Source: Burkholderiaceae bacterium
GTDB lineage: Bacteria > Pseudomonadota > Gammaproteobacteria > Burkholderiales > Burkholderiaceae_C
Direction: 5' to 3'
Assembly: GCA_919902775.1 (NCBI GenBank)
Contig: CAKKRJ010000004.1
Location: 1-64,000 of the forward strand
Length of the DNA: 64,000 nucleotides
The notes under the pieces are model-generated. The model worked only from the letters and a program-made list of their open reading frames with translations. It did not search any database and was not told the DNA's origin. Shown piece by piece: positions 20,092 to 26,873 of this stretch. A program made the translations under genes and the position numbers. Position 1 is the first letter of the stretch; every line of letters starts with the position of its first letter.

Positions 20092-20442
20092 TTAAAGGCT
20101 TACAGGTTTTGCCAAATCGGATTGCAGCGCTTCGATTTCCGCTCGAAGACTTTCGTATTCCTGCATCTTGCGTTTGAGAAAGCTGCCTGTCAGCACAGCT
20201 TTTTCAGCAATACCCTGCGGCGTAAGTACGTAGATGTAGCCAAACTTGTTCTTGCTTTGGCTGAAGTTCTGCACCTTGACCCAGCCTTTATCTATGAGCG
20301 CTTTCAGGCAGTAGTTCAGTCCACTGGTGCTGATGCCCAATTTTTCAGCAATTTCGCGCTGCGTCATGTCGGGGTTGTCTTGCAGCATGCGCAAGACTCG
20401 GAAGTAGGTGTCTTCTTGGAGCTGGGATCGGCGGGAGGTCAT
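20092..20442 (-). CDS. MarR-family EPS-associated transcriptional regulator
   Basis: 116 aa with a winged helix: a helix-turn-helix around DMTQREIAEKLGISTSGLNYCLKAL (about residues 25-49), a wing at NKFGYIYVLTPQGIAEKAV, and a C-terminal coiled segment KMQEYESLRAEIEALQSDLAK. It matches the small MarR-like family found at the head of exopolysaccharide loci in Gram-negatives. It is the first gene of the operon, directly after the ops-like element, and probably regulates the locus; whether it represses or activates is not evident. Confidence 0.88.
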   Translation of the reverse strand: MTSRRSQLQEDTYFRVLRMLQDNPDMTQREIAEKLGISTSGLNYCLKALIDKGWVKVQNFSQSKNKFGYIYVLTPQGIAEKAVLTGSFLKRKMQEYESLRAEIEALQSDLAKPVSL

Positions 20443-20459
20443 GTGAGGGGGGTTTTGGC

Positions 20460-20471
20460 CACGCTACCGCC
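20460..20471 (-). promoter_or_regulatory. ops element (RfaH/NusG-paralog recruitment site)
   Basis: The minus strand reads GGCGGTAGCGTG, a 12/12 match to the core of the E. coli ops pause element, followed by GCC. It lies 18 bases upstream of the first gene of the polysaccharide operon, the position and orientation of ops sites in RfaH-controlled loci. An RfaH-like gene is at 24290-25201. Upstream on the same strand GTTCC-CCTGC-GGAAC can form a small hairpin. Confidence 0.8.
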
Positions 20472-20547
20472 ATGCCGTGTCACGATCGGCAAGCGCGTTA
20501 GGAGCTGTTCCGCAGGGGAACGTTTGTGCGAATTCGCATGATTTTAG

Positions 20548-20575
20548 GTTCTATCCCATGAATTTTCTGTGACAA
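20548..20575 (-). promoter_or_regulatory. Possible sigma-70 promoter of the polysaccharide operon
   Basis: On the minus strand TTGTCA (5/6 to the -35 consensus) and TAGAAC (4/6 to -10) are 16 bases apart, leaving a leader of roughly 100 bases with the ops element at its end. It is the best match in the 162-base gap between the partition gene and the EPS regulator, but the -10 is weak. Confidence 0.35.
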
Positions 20576-20604
20576 CAGCAAAATATTTATCGAAAACATC
20601 AGGG

Positions 20605-21639
20605 TTATGACGCTTCGCTAGCGTCTACTGGGGTTGTATCTGCCTGCTGCTGCACGGCCTCTTCCATGCTGACGGTATTCACAACCAGTTCAAACTGCTC
20701 CAGGATCTCTGGCTCGTGGCGGTGGATGTAGCTTTTGACGGCTTCGTTGGCAAGCAGCTTGGTGAGGTAGCCTTTGGCGACCACCAGGTTGAGCAGGTCG
20801 GAGCCGTAGTTTTGCTCTGCGTCTTTGTACTGCGTCTGCACCTGGCTCATTTCCTTTTCGAGCTTGACGATCTGCTCAATGGGAGAGGTTTTGTCGCGCT
20901 CGGCAGGTTTAAGGTCGGCGCGTTGCTCCGGCGGCGTGGCTTTGAGTAAAGCTTCGGCGTGAGCCACAGTAATGGTGTTGCTGGCCACCATCAGCTCCAC
21001 CGCCTCCACCTGGCGGGCTGCCTTCATGTTGCGCAGGATGCGGGTGACGTCTGGTGTGAACTGCTTGTCTTGCAATAGATCGATGGCTTCGGGGCAAATG
21101 CCTTCGAGCAGGTTGATACGGCGGTTGATGGAGCTGAGATTGACGTTGAAGGCCCGTGCCAGACGCTCACGGCTGACGCCCCGGTCGATGGCGCGGCGCA
21201 GCATGTAGTGCTCTTGGACGGTTGAGAGCCTGTTTAATAAATGGTTGTAAGAATAACTTTCGTCATCTTTGGCCATGAGGCAGGGCGCGGTTTCCATACC
21301 CAGCTCTTTGAGGGCCAGCACCCGCAGGTGGCCGTCTAGCAATAGGAATTCTGACTTTTTGGGGTCGGGCTGGATGACCGACAGGGGTTCAATGAGCCCG
21401 ATTTCGTGGATGGACGAGACGACCTGCTTGTATTTGCGGGTGCTCATGGTGCCGTCCATGATCTTTTTGCTGGGCAGCAACTGGTCCAGCGGCACCTGGT
21501 AGGTTTCAAGCTCAAAGCCCAGAAGGGTGTTGAGCGGAGCTGTCGGTAAGTTGGGGCCCTCGTCTGTATGGCCGGTGGGCTGGAAGATGCCGGGGTACAT
21601 CTCGGCGATTTTGGGTTTAGCGTTGCTGCTGGGGTTCAT
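20605..21639 (-). CDS. ParB/RepB-like partition-family protein (second copy)
   Basis: 344 aa. A ParB/Srx-type domain spans about residues 45-115 (LDQLLPSKKIMDG, SIHEIGLIEPLSVI, LLLDGHLRVLALKELG), followed by a helix-turn-helix (ISRERLARAFNVNLSSINRRINLL-like, here GVSRERLARAFNVN) and a RepB-type C-terminal region with a coiled segment PIEQIVKLEKEMSQVQTQYK. The usual GERR motif is changed to DGHLR, so it may not be a canonical CTPase. No parA is nearby. It overlaps the next ParB-like gene by ATGA. Confidence 0.8.
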   Translation of the reverse strand: MNPSSNAKPKIAEMYPGIFQPTGHTDEGPNLPTAPLNTLLGFELETYQVPLDQLLPSKKIMDGTMSTRKYKQVVSSIHEIGLIEPLSVIQPDPKKSEFLLLDGHLRVLALKELGMETAPCLMAKDDESYSYNHLLNRLSTVQEHYMLRRAIDRGVSRERLARAFNVNLSSINRRINLLEGICPEAIDLLQDKQFTPDVTRILRNMKAARQVEAVELMVASNTITVAHAEALLKATPPEQRADLKPAERDKTSPIEQIVKLEKEMSQVQTQYKDAEQNYGSDLLNLVVAKGYLTKLLANEAVKSYIHRHEPEILEQFELVVNTVSMEEAVQQQADTTPVDASEAS

Positions 21640-22565
21640 GCTTGGGCTCCTTCAAAGTGGTTGATGCGTTCGGCCAGGTACTTGGGCAGGGTGTCCAGCC
21701 CTTCGGCGCGCAGCAGAGTGACAAAGTTTTCATCGGCAAAGAGTTTTTTGAGGCCCTGCACCACCAGCAGCAGGCGCTGGTGAGCATGCTCGGCCTTGAG
21801 GACCATCTTGCGCTGACGCTCCACCTCTTTTTGGTAGGTGCGCACCAGGCTGTAGCTGGAGGTGGGCGGCTTGATCTGCGCCGCGTTGGGAGATGACGGA
21901 CCCAACTCCTGACGCTTTTCGATCAGGCGCTTGGCCTCGATGATCTGGCGGCCTTTGAGCTGGCCGTTTTCATAGGCTTCTTGCAGCAGATCGCCCAGGT
22001 TGGATTCGCCGCCCTCCCCGTTGGAGTTTTGCGGGTCATTGGCGCTGGCCCGGGCAATCTCGAGGGCTGTGGTGAGCGGGATGGAGCCACGCTGTACGCC
22101 TTCGATCAGCCGCTCTTCGCCCTGCTCCAGCAAAAAGACGATGTCGCGCACGTATTTGGGAGACAGGCCCGTCTTTTGGATGATCACATCGGCCGTGTAA
22201 CCTCGCTCGCGCAGCAGCTCAATGTCTGCGAGGATCTCCAGCGGGCGGTAACCCCGGCGGGCGATGTTTTCGGCCAGGCTCATGATGAAGGCGTCTTCAT
22301 CGCTCACGTCCACCACCAAGGCGGGGATGTGCGTCTCGCCCAGGATGCGGAAGGCGTTCAGGCGCCCTTCTCCACAGACCAACACGTATTTGGGTTGGCC
22401 ATCCTCACCGGCACGCTCGGCCACGGTGATGGGTTTTTTGAGGCCGATGAGCTGAATGCTCTCGACGATCTCCTCAAAGACCTTCATGTTGCGGTCGCGG
22501 GAGTTGAGCACCTCGATGCGTGCAATGGGCACCAAGCTCACGTTTTCTGGGGTGTCGGTCATCAT
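21636..22565 (-). CDS. ParB N-terminal domain protein (first copy)
   Basis: 309 aa. The ParB/Spo0J nuclease-like domain is clear: VPIARIEVLNSRDRN, GLKKPITVA, VLVCGEGRLNAFRILG and FIMSLAENIARRGYRPLE, followed by a helix-turn-helix (YTADVIIQKTGLSPKYVRDI). The C-terminal third is charged and probably helical. With the neighbouring RepB-like gene and the serine recombinase it forms a three-gene set without ParA, suggesting a role in DNA binding or mobile-element maintenance rather than ordinary chromosome partition (inference). Confidence 0.82.
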   Translation of the reverse strand: MMTDTPENVSLVPIARIEVLNSRDRNMKVFEEIVESIQLIGLKKPITVAERAGEDGQPKYVLVCGEGRLNAFRILGETHIPALVVDVSDEDAFIMSLAENIARRGYRPLEILADIELLRERGYTADVIIQKTGLSPKYVRDIVFLLEQGEERLIEGVQRGSIPLTTALEIARASANDPQNSNGEGGESNLGDLLQEAYENGQLKGRQIIEAKRLIEKRQELGPSSPNAAQIKPPTSSYSLVRTYQKEVERQRKMVLKAEHAHQRLLLVVQGLKKLFADENFVTLLRAEGLDTLPKYLAERINHFEGAQA

Positions 22566-22637
22566 GTAGGTCTCCTTGATGAGTGTGTTGGGGTGGTGAG
22601 CATGGAGTGAGTCCTTTCAGGTTTATGGAGGGGGGGC

Positions 22638-24185
22638 TTAAAACTTACGCTGCAATCGTTCGCGCTCTGACATGCCGTAAAAGAAGTTCAGGTCGTCAAA
22701 GCGGAAGCACTCGAAATTGGCGCTGTTGCGGTTGCAGACCCGGATCTCCTGTTCGGGCAAGTCCAGACGGGGCAGAAGGTAGTAGTCGAGCTCGCTCGCG
22801 TTTTGCGGGTCAAGCCGCACCGCGACGGTGATGTCTGGGTTGAAGCGTTCGGTGTCAAACCGGATGCGCCAGCGGTGCTGGCCATTGGGCAAGGTCTGGC
22901 AGCGAGCCAGCACCAAGCTGATGACCAACTCGTCGTTGAGGGTGAGCAGGTCGGTCTTGCCGTCGCGGTGCACGCTGCCGCCCAGCTCGGCAATAGTCTC
23001 TTCGGTGCGGCGTACGATCTCGGGATGGAGCTGCCGCAGCCGCCGGTTGATCTCGATGAAGCCCTGATCGCGCGAGGTATGAAACCCCACCAGCTCATAG
23101 GCGCGGGTGAGGCTGCCAAAGCGGTGGGCATAGGTGATGGCGCATGGCAAGCCCGGGGCCTGGTCGATGATGAGGCCGGACAACGTGCCGCAATCGGCAT
23201 AAAGCTGCTTGAGGTGAGCCAGCAACTCGTCATCGCTGTAACGGCGGGTGCGCTCAGCCAGCACTTCTTGGGCTTTGAGGAAGGTGTCCAGCGGTACGAT
23301 GCCTTCAAACGCGCCCTCTTTGCGGATCCACATGGCTGGCGGGTTGTTGACATGCAGCTTTTTGAGCTTGAAGGAATGGCGGTTGTAGACGTTGTTGCCG
23401 ATGTACTTTTCGTTGGTCAAAACCTGGCGCACGGTGCTGTAGGTCCACGATCGGTCAAAGTCGGTGCGAATGCCTTGCGCGTTGAGCCGGTTGGCGATGT
23501 CCACAAATGAGGCATCTTCCTCAATTAGCCACCGAAACATCTGCAAGACGGTGGCGACTTCATGCTCGGGGCCGGGCATGAGGATGACGCGATCGGTCTG
23601 CAGGCTCTTGTGCTCGCCGTTCTTGAGCTCGCTTTTGATGGTGCCGGTTTGGTCGATCAGCACACGGCGCAAGCCATAACCTGCGGTGCCACCTTGCCGA
23701 AACCCCATTTCAATCAGGCGGCATTGACCGGCAAAGACCTTGGCTGACAGCTCCCGGCTGTATTCCCCCGCCATCGCGCGCTTGACGCCTTTGACGATCG
23801 TGGAGACTGGTGAGCCGTCGTTTTCAAACTGCTCGGCCACGTAGGCCACGTGGATGTTCTTGCGTTTGCAGATGTACTCGTAGTAAGCCGACTCGTCCGC
23901 ATCCTGAAACCGGCCCCAGCGGCTGACGTCATAGACCAGGATCAGGCTGAAGTCGGTATTGCCGGATTCGACGTCGTGAATCAGCCGCTGCAGAGAAGCG
24001 CGACCATCGATAGACAGGCCGCTTTTGCCTTCGTCGGCATAGGTGCGCACGATCTCGATGCCACGCCGGTCAGCGTATTCCTGGATCTTGTCGGCCTGGT
24101 TGTGCGTGGAGTACTGTTGATGCTCGGTGGACATGCGCACGTACTGGGCAGCTCTGAATGATTTGGGTGGTTCTTCTGGGTGCAT
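22638..24185 (-). CDS. Large serine recombinase
   Basis: About 515 aa. The resolvase catalytic domain begins near residue 10 with QYVRMSTEHQQYSTHNQ, in which the Ser of RMS is the nucleophile; YADEGKSGLSIDGR, LVYDVSRWGRF and KRAMAGEYSRELS complete it. A recombinase domain follows (GYGLRRVLID, IEEDASFVDIANRLNAQGI, YSTVRQVLTNEKYIGN). I see no cysteine zinc ribbon in the C-terminal half. It could integrate or invert DNA for its own element or for the adjacent prophage, which has no visible integrase. The start is uncertain: ATG 24185 gives the usual length; ATG 24299 overlaps the NusG-like gene. Confidence 0.85.
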   Translation of the reverse strand: MHPEEPPKSFRAAQYVRMSTEHQQYSTHNQADKIQEYADRRGIEIVRTYADEGKSGLSIDGRASLQRLIHDVESGNTDFSLILVYDVSRWGRFQDADESAYYEYICKRKNIHVAYVAEQFENDGSPVSTIVKGVKRAMAGEYSRELSAKVFAGQCRLIEMGFRQGGTAGYGLRRVLIDQTGTIKSELKNGEHKSLQTDRVILMPGPEHEVATVLQMFRWLIEEDASFVDIANRLNAQGIRTDFDRSWTYSTVRQVLTNEKYIGNNVYNRHSFKLKKLHVNNPPAMWIRKEGAFEGIVPLDTFLKAQEVLAERTRRYSDDELLAHLKQLYADCGTLSGLIIDQAPGLPCAITYAHRFGSLTRAYELVGFHTSRDQGFIEINRRLRQLHPEIVRRTEETIAELGGSVHRDGKTDLLTLNDELVISLVLARCQTLPNGQHRWRIRFDTERFNPDITVAVRLDPQNASELDYYLLPRLDLPEQEIRVCNRNSANFECFRFDDLNFFYGMSERERLQRKF

Positions 24186-24289
24186 GGAGGTCTGGGGTAC
24201 TGCTGGGTTTTGTTCGTGCAGACCATGTTGGCTTCGAAGCGGCAGAGCTATCAAGTCATTTCTGGACCCAACTTGCAGACTTTTTGCGA

Positions 24290-25201
24290 TCAGCCACATT
24301 TACGCAACTTGCCTGGCTCGATGCGCATGGGCACCGGCTTGTTGAGCATGGACAGCAAGATCATGGAGCGCCGCTCGGCATCTGCCGTTTGGTAGATCGC
24401 CTCGATGCCAGCGAAGGGGCCATGGGTGATGACGACCTTGTCGCCTGCGGCAAAGAGAGCCTGGGGATTGGACTGCTGGAGTTGCTCGCGCTCGTGCAGT
24501 GCCGTGATGAGCTCTGCATCGACCTTGGGCGGGTGACCGCCAAATTTGACCAACTCGCGCACACCCAAGGTGGACCGAATAGGCGACCAGCTTTGGCCTT
24601 GACCGCTGGTGTCCAGCTGCACAAACACGTAGCTGGGGAACATGGGCTCGGCCACCACCACCGGCTTGCCCCGGCGGACCTTTTCCACATAGAGCATTGG
24701 CATGTAGCAACGGAAGTTTTGCCGCTGCAAGTTGGTGGTGGCTGTGTCTTCTTGGCGGGCTTTGGTGTGGACCAGGTACCAGGCGTGGTTGGGTTGCAGG
24801 CTGAGGTCTTGAGGTGGACTGACCAGGGATGGCATTGGCAGCTTGGGCTCAGCCATAGGCATCGGCGCCTTCACCTTGGGCGCGGGCTTGAGGTCTTCAC
24901 GCACCGCTGGCTTGAAGACCGTGGGATCGGATTCAACGCCCTGGGTGTTGACCGCCAGGTCAAGCGATCGGGCAATTGAGCGGATGAGCGGCAATGGCCG
25001 CTCGTGCTGCAGCACTTGCCTGAGGAGGTTTCGAACTTCACGCTGCTCGAAGGCCTCCAGGTCTTCAAGTCGGTAGTGAACGGCAAGCCCTTGCTGAAAG
25101 ATGGGCAGGCCATCGTCTTGCCAGCGCAGCTTTTGCAAACTGCCGGGGGTGAGGCCCAGGCGCTCAGCGGCCTCTTGCGTGGTGAGCAGCCTGGGGGTCA
25201 T
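24290..25201 (-). CDS. NusG/RfaH-like antitermination factor with N-terminal helix-turn-helix
   Basis: 303 aa. Residues 1-60 form an excisionase/MerR-like HTH (LLTTQEAAERLGLTPGSLQKL, then YRLEDLEAFEQREV). A proline-rich linker (about 95-150) leads to an NGN domain starting WYLVHTKARQEDTATTNLQRQ and including PMFPSYVFVQLD, and a KOW-type end FAAGDKVVITHGPFAGIEAIYQ. NGN+KOW is the RfaH/NusG layout, binding RNA polymerase to suppress pausing; the HTH fusion is unusual. A perfect ops core lies 4 kb downstream in the polysaccharide leader, the likely target. The ATG at 25201 begins MTPRLLTTQEAA; a start 17 codons upstream adds unrelated residues. Confidence 0.85.
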   Translation of the reverse strand: MTPRLLTTQEAAERLGLTPGSLQKLRWQDDGLPIFQQGLAVHYRLEDLEAFEQREVRNLLRQVLQHERPLPLIRSIARSLDLAVNTQGVESDPTVFKPAVREDLKPAPKVKAPMPMAEPKLPMPSLVSPPQDLSLQPNHAWYLVHTKARQEDTATTNLQRQNFRCYMPMLYVEKVRRGKPVVVAEPMFPSYVFVQLDTSGQGQSWSPIRSTLGVRELVKFGGHPPKVDAELITALHEREQLQQSNPQALFAAGDKVVITHGPFAGIEAIYQTADAERRSMILLSMLNKPVPMRIEPGKLRKCG

Positions 25202-25305
25202 ACATCGCTTGTTATGAGTGTCATACCAGCATGAACGCTCTGGTGGGCACACAAGTCAAGCGAATGGGAGCGCTGTTTTAAAGGGGTGTGGCTGTTGCCC
25301 CCGTT

Positions 25306-25893
25306 CTATGGCTTTTCTCCGGCTTTGGCCTGTTCGGCGTACCAGCGCTGGAATGACAAAACCATGAGCGTGGCCTCGGCAGCATCACTGGCCAGTTGTT
25401 CGCAGCTCACGGGGATCTGAGCGCTGGTGAGATCAGGTAAAGCGTGGGCGGCGGCTGCATCAACACCGGTGGCAGACTGGGCATGGGCGGACAAGGGGCC
25501 GGGACTGCTGGTGCTGGTTGAGTCGCGCAGGCGGTCAGCGTCAGTGCGCAGGACAGGAGGCACAGACTGCGAATTGGGCGAGTCAGGCGATACAGCCACT
25601 GGAATGGCGGAAGCCTTTGGGGGTTGCCACAGGCGCTGAAGTTGGATTTTGCGAGTGTCATGGTCGGAGGTGATACGCTTGTTGATCTGTTCTTGCCGGT
25701 TTTGAACCTGGGCCACCTGCAGGGATTGCTGCAAGGCGGTGGTTTGTTGCTGCAGTCTCTCTGCGTCCCACGCCTGCTGAACGCCCTGCTGCCCCAGCCG
25801 GTGGCCAGCCCAAAACAGGCCCGCAGCCAACAGGCTTGAGACGATCCATCGCAGGGGCAAGGCGCCAAGCCAGGGTAATAGCCACGCACTCAT
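25306..25893 (-). CDS. Rz-like i-spanin
   Basis: 195 aa. One N-terminal membrane anchor (about residues 5-27, WLGALPLRWIVSSLLAAGLFWAG) is followed by a long Gln-rich coiled coil (WDAERLQQQTTALQQSLQVAQVQNRQEQ) reaching into the periplasm, as in lambda Rz. It bridges inner and outer membrane with Rz1 in the last step of lysis. The start at 25893 overlaps the endolysin stop as ATGA. A Cys (SCEQLASDAAEATLM) is near the C-terminus. Rz1 is nested in another frame. Confidence 0.85.
   Translation of the reverse strand: MSAWLLPWLGALPLRWIVSSLLAAGLFWAGHRLGQQGVQQAWDAERLQQQTTALQQSLQVAQVQNRQEQINKRITSDHDTRKIQLQRLWQPPKASAIPVAVSPDSPNSQSVPPVLRTDADRLRDSTSTSSPGPLSAHAQSATGVDAAAAHALPDLTSAQIPVSCEQLASDAAEATLMVLSFQRWYAEQAKAGEKP
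25407..25595 (-). CDS. Nested Rz1-like o-spanin lipoprotein
   Basis: Lies wholly inside the Rz gene in a different frame. A basic stretch and hydrophobic core RLTRPIRSLCLLSCALTLTA end in the lipobox LTAC, leaving a 40-residue proline-rich mature part (CATQPAPAVPAPCPPMPSLPP and onward), the size and character of mature lambda Rz1. No ATG or GTG precedes the signal at a suitable place; a CTG at 25595 is the nearest candidate, so the exact start is uncertain. The protein should be an outer-membrane lipoprotein acting with Rz. Confidence 0.75.
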   Translation of the reverse strand: MYRLTRPIRSLCLLSCALTLTACATQPAPAVPAPCPPMPSLPPVLMQPPPTLYLISPALRSP

Positions 25894-26372
25894 GTGGCCC
25901 CCGGTGATAGGTTCAGCGGCAGGTCCAGCGCTTCGAGCTGGTACTTGTCGATCATGGTGATCAACTTGTCGGCATAACGCGGGTCGGTGGCATAGCCCGC
26001 CTTGGCCACGGCTTGGGCGAAGGCTTTGCCTGTGGTGCAGGCGAAACAGGCGGCGTAGCGTTTGTTGCGGCGCAAAAACTGCCCATGGTCCACCAAACAG
26101 CCATGCCAATCGGGGTAGGCACGCCAGTCCGCCGGGATGACCACCCATTGCTGGTTCAGAAACTCTCGGGTGTTGAGGGTGATGCGCTGGCCCGTCCAGC
26201 TGCGGTCGGCCTTGATGCCAAAGAGGTTCATGGCCCGCTTGGCCAGGCCCGACTCACCCCAGCCGGACTCCAGAGCGGCTTGGGCCACCACGAAGCTGGC
26301 GGGGATGTTTGTCTGTAAGCGGCTGGCTTGGGCAGCTGGGCCGATGAGCGCGATGAAGTCTTGCGGTTTCAC
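25890..26372 (-). CDS. Phage endolysin, GH73 glucosaminidase (FlgJ-like)
   Basis: 160 aa. The glucosaminidase core is visible: FVVAQAALESGWGESGLAKRAMNLFGIKA (about residues 28-56) with the catalytic Glu in ALESGWGES, and later YAACFACTTGKAFAQAVAKAGYATDPRYADKL, typical of FlgJ-type enzymes cleaving the GlcNAc-MurNAc bond. There is no signal peptide, so it should need the holin. It overlaps both the holin and Rz by ATGA, giving a compact holin-endolysin-Rz/Rz1 cassette. Confidence 0.9.
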   Translation of the reverse strand: MKPQDFIALIGPAAQASRLQTNIPASFVVAQAALESGWGESGLAKRAMNLFGIKADRSWTGQRITLNTREFLNQQWVVIPADWRAYPDWHGCLVDHGQFLRRNKRYAACFACTTGKAFAQAVAKAGYATDPRYADKLITMIDKYQLEALDLPLNLSPGAT

Positions 26373-26752
26373 AGCATCTCCTTCACGTCCTTGGCCACCT
26401 GGTCGATGGAAGCGTCTCGGCGCTGACCGATGAAGTTAAACACCCAGCGCACCATGGCCCAGCCGGGCAAACCGCAGGCGAACATGAGCCCGCCCAGGGC
26501 GCACAGGCCTACCGTAGAAAACGCCCAATGGTGCAAATGAAAATGCTCGACCGTGATGGCACCGCCCCCAATGCTGGAAACCACGGTGCTGATGAGCCCT
26601 ACGGCCCATTCGCGTTTGTCACGCGGTGGCGTCATGAGCATGACCACCACCGCAGCCAAAGTGGCCCCACTGGCCACCGCCGCAGCAGTGCCGCCAAAGG
26701 CCTTGTAGGCGACGGCCGCCCCTGCCACGCCTGAGCTTGTCGGTTCGGGCAT
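26369..26752 (-). CDS. Putative holin
   Basis: 127 aa with about three hydrophobic segments: GGTAAAVASGATLAAVVVMLM (about 19-39), VGLISTVVSSIGGGAI (about 51-66) and STVGLCALGGLMFACGLPGWAM (about 79-100), and a charged C-terminal tail. Size, topology and position directly before the endolysin fit a phage holin, though the sequence family is not certain. ATG 26752 has GGAG seven bases upstream; a TTG four codons earlier is less likely. A terminator ends just upstream. Confidence 0.75.
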   Translation of the reverse strand: MPEPTSSGVAGAAVAYKAFGGTAAAVASGATLAAVVVMLMTPPRDKREWAVGLISTVVSSIGGGAITVEHFHLHHWAFSTVGLCALGGLMFACGLPGWAMVRWVFNFIGQRRDASIDQVAKDVKEML

Positions 26753-26767
26753 ACGTTTCTCCAAAGT

Positions 26768-26801
26768 AAAAAACCCGCGCTGACCGAAGCTAGGCGGGTG
26801 T
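26768..26801 (-). terminator. Rho-independent terminator after the radical SAM gene
   Basis: On the minus strand ACCCGC pairs with GCGGGT around a 15-base loop containing TTCG, followed directly by TTTTTT. It lies between the radical SAM gene and the holin, so transcripts from the tail side should stop or be reduced here and lysis genes need read-through or their own promoter. Confidence 0.7.
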
Positions 26802-26811
26802 GTGTTGGGTT

Positions 26812-26859
26812 GACTGTTGAATAGACTGTTGAATGGACTGTTGAATTGACTGTCGAACT
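26812..26859. repeat. Four tandem 12-base repeats
   Basis: Unit GACTGTTGAATN occurs four times in a row (last copy GACTGTCGAACT). It sits between the radical SAM stop and the terminator. On the minus strand one open frame reads NSTV/HSTV/YSTV repeats and begins with a TTG overlapping the radical SAM stop, but no ribosome-binding site precedes it. Confidence 0.9.
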
Positions 26860-26873
26860 AATTGTGTTTTGAC

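Noticed and set aside
20492-20517. A third REP-like element in the operon leader
   Set aside because: GTTAGGAGC-like head lacks the T of TGTAGGAGC and the hairpin does not match the other two elements; likely just the GTTCC/GGAAC hairpin.
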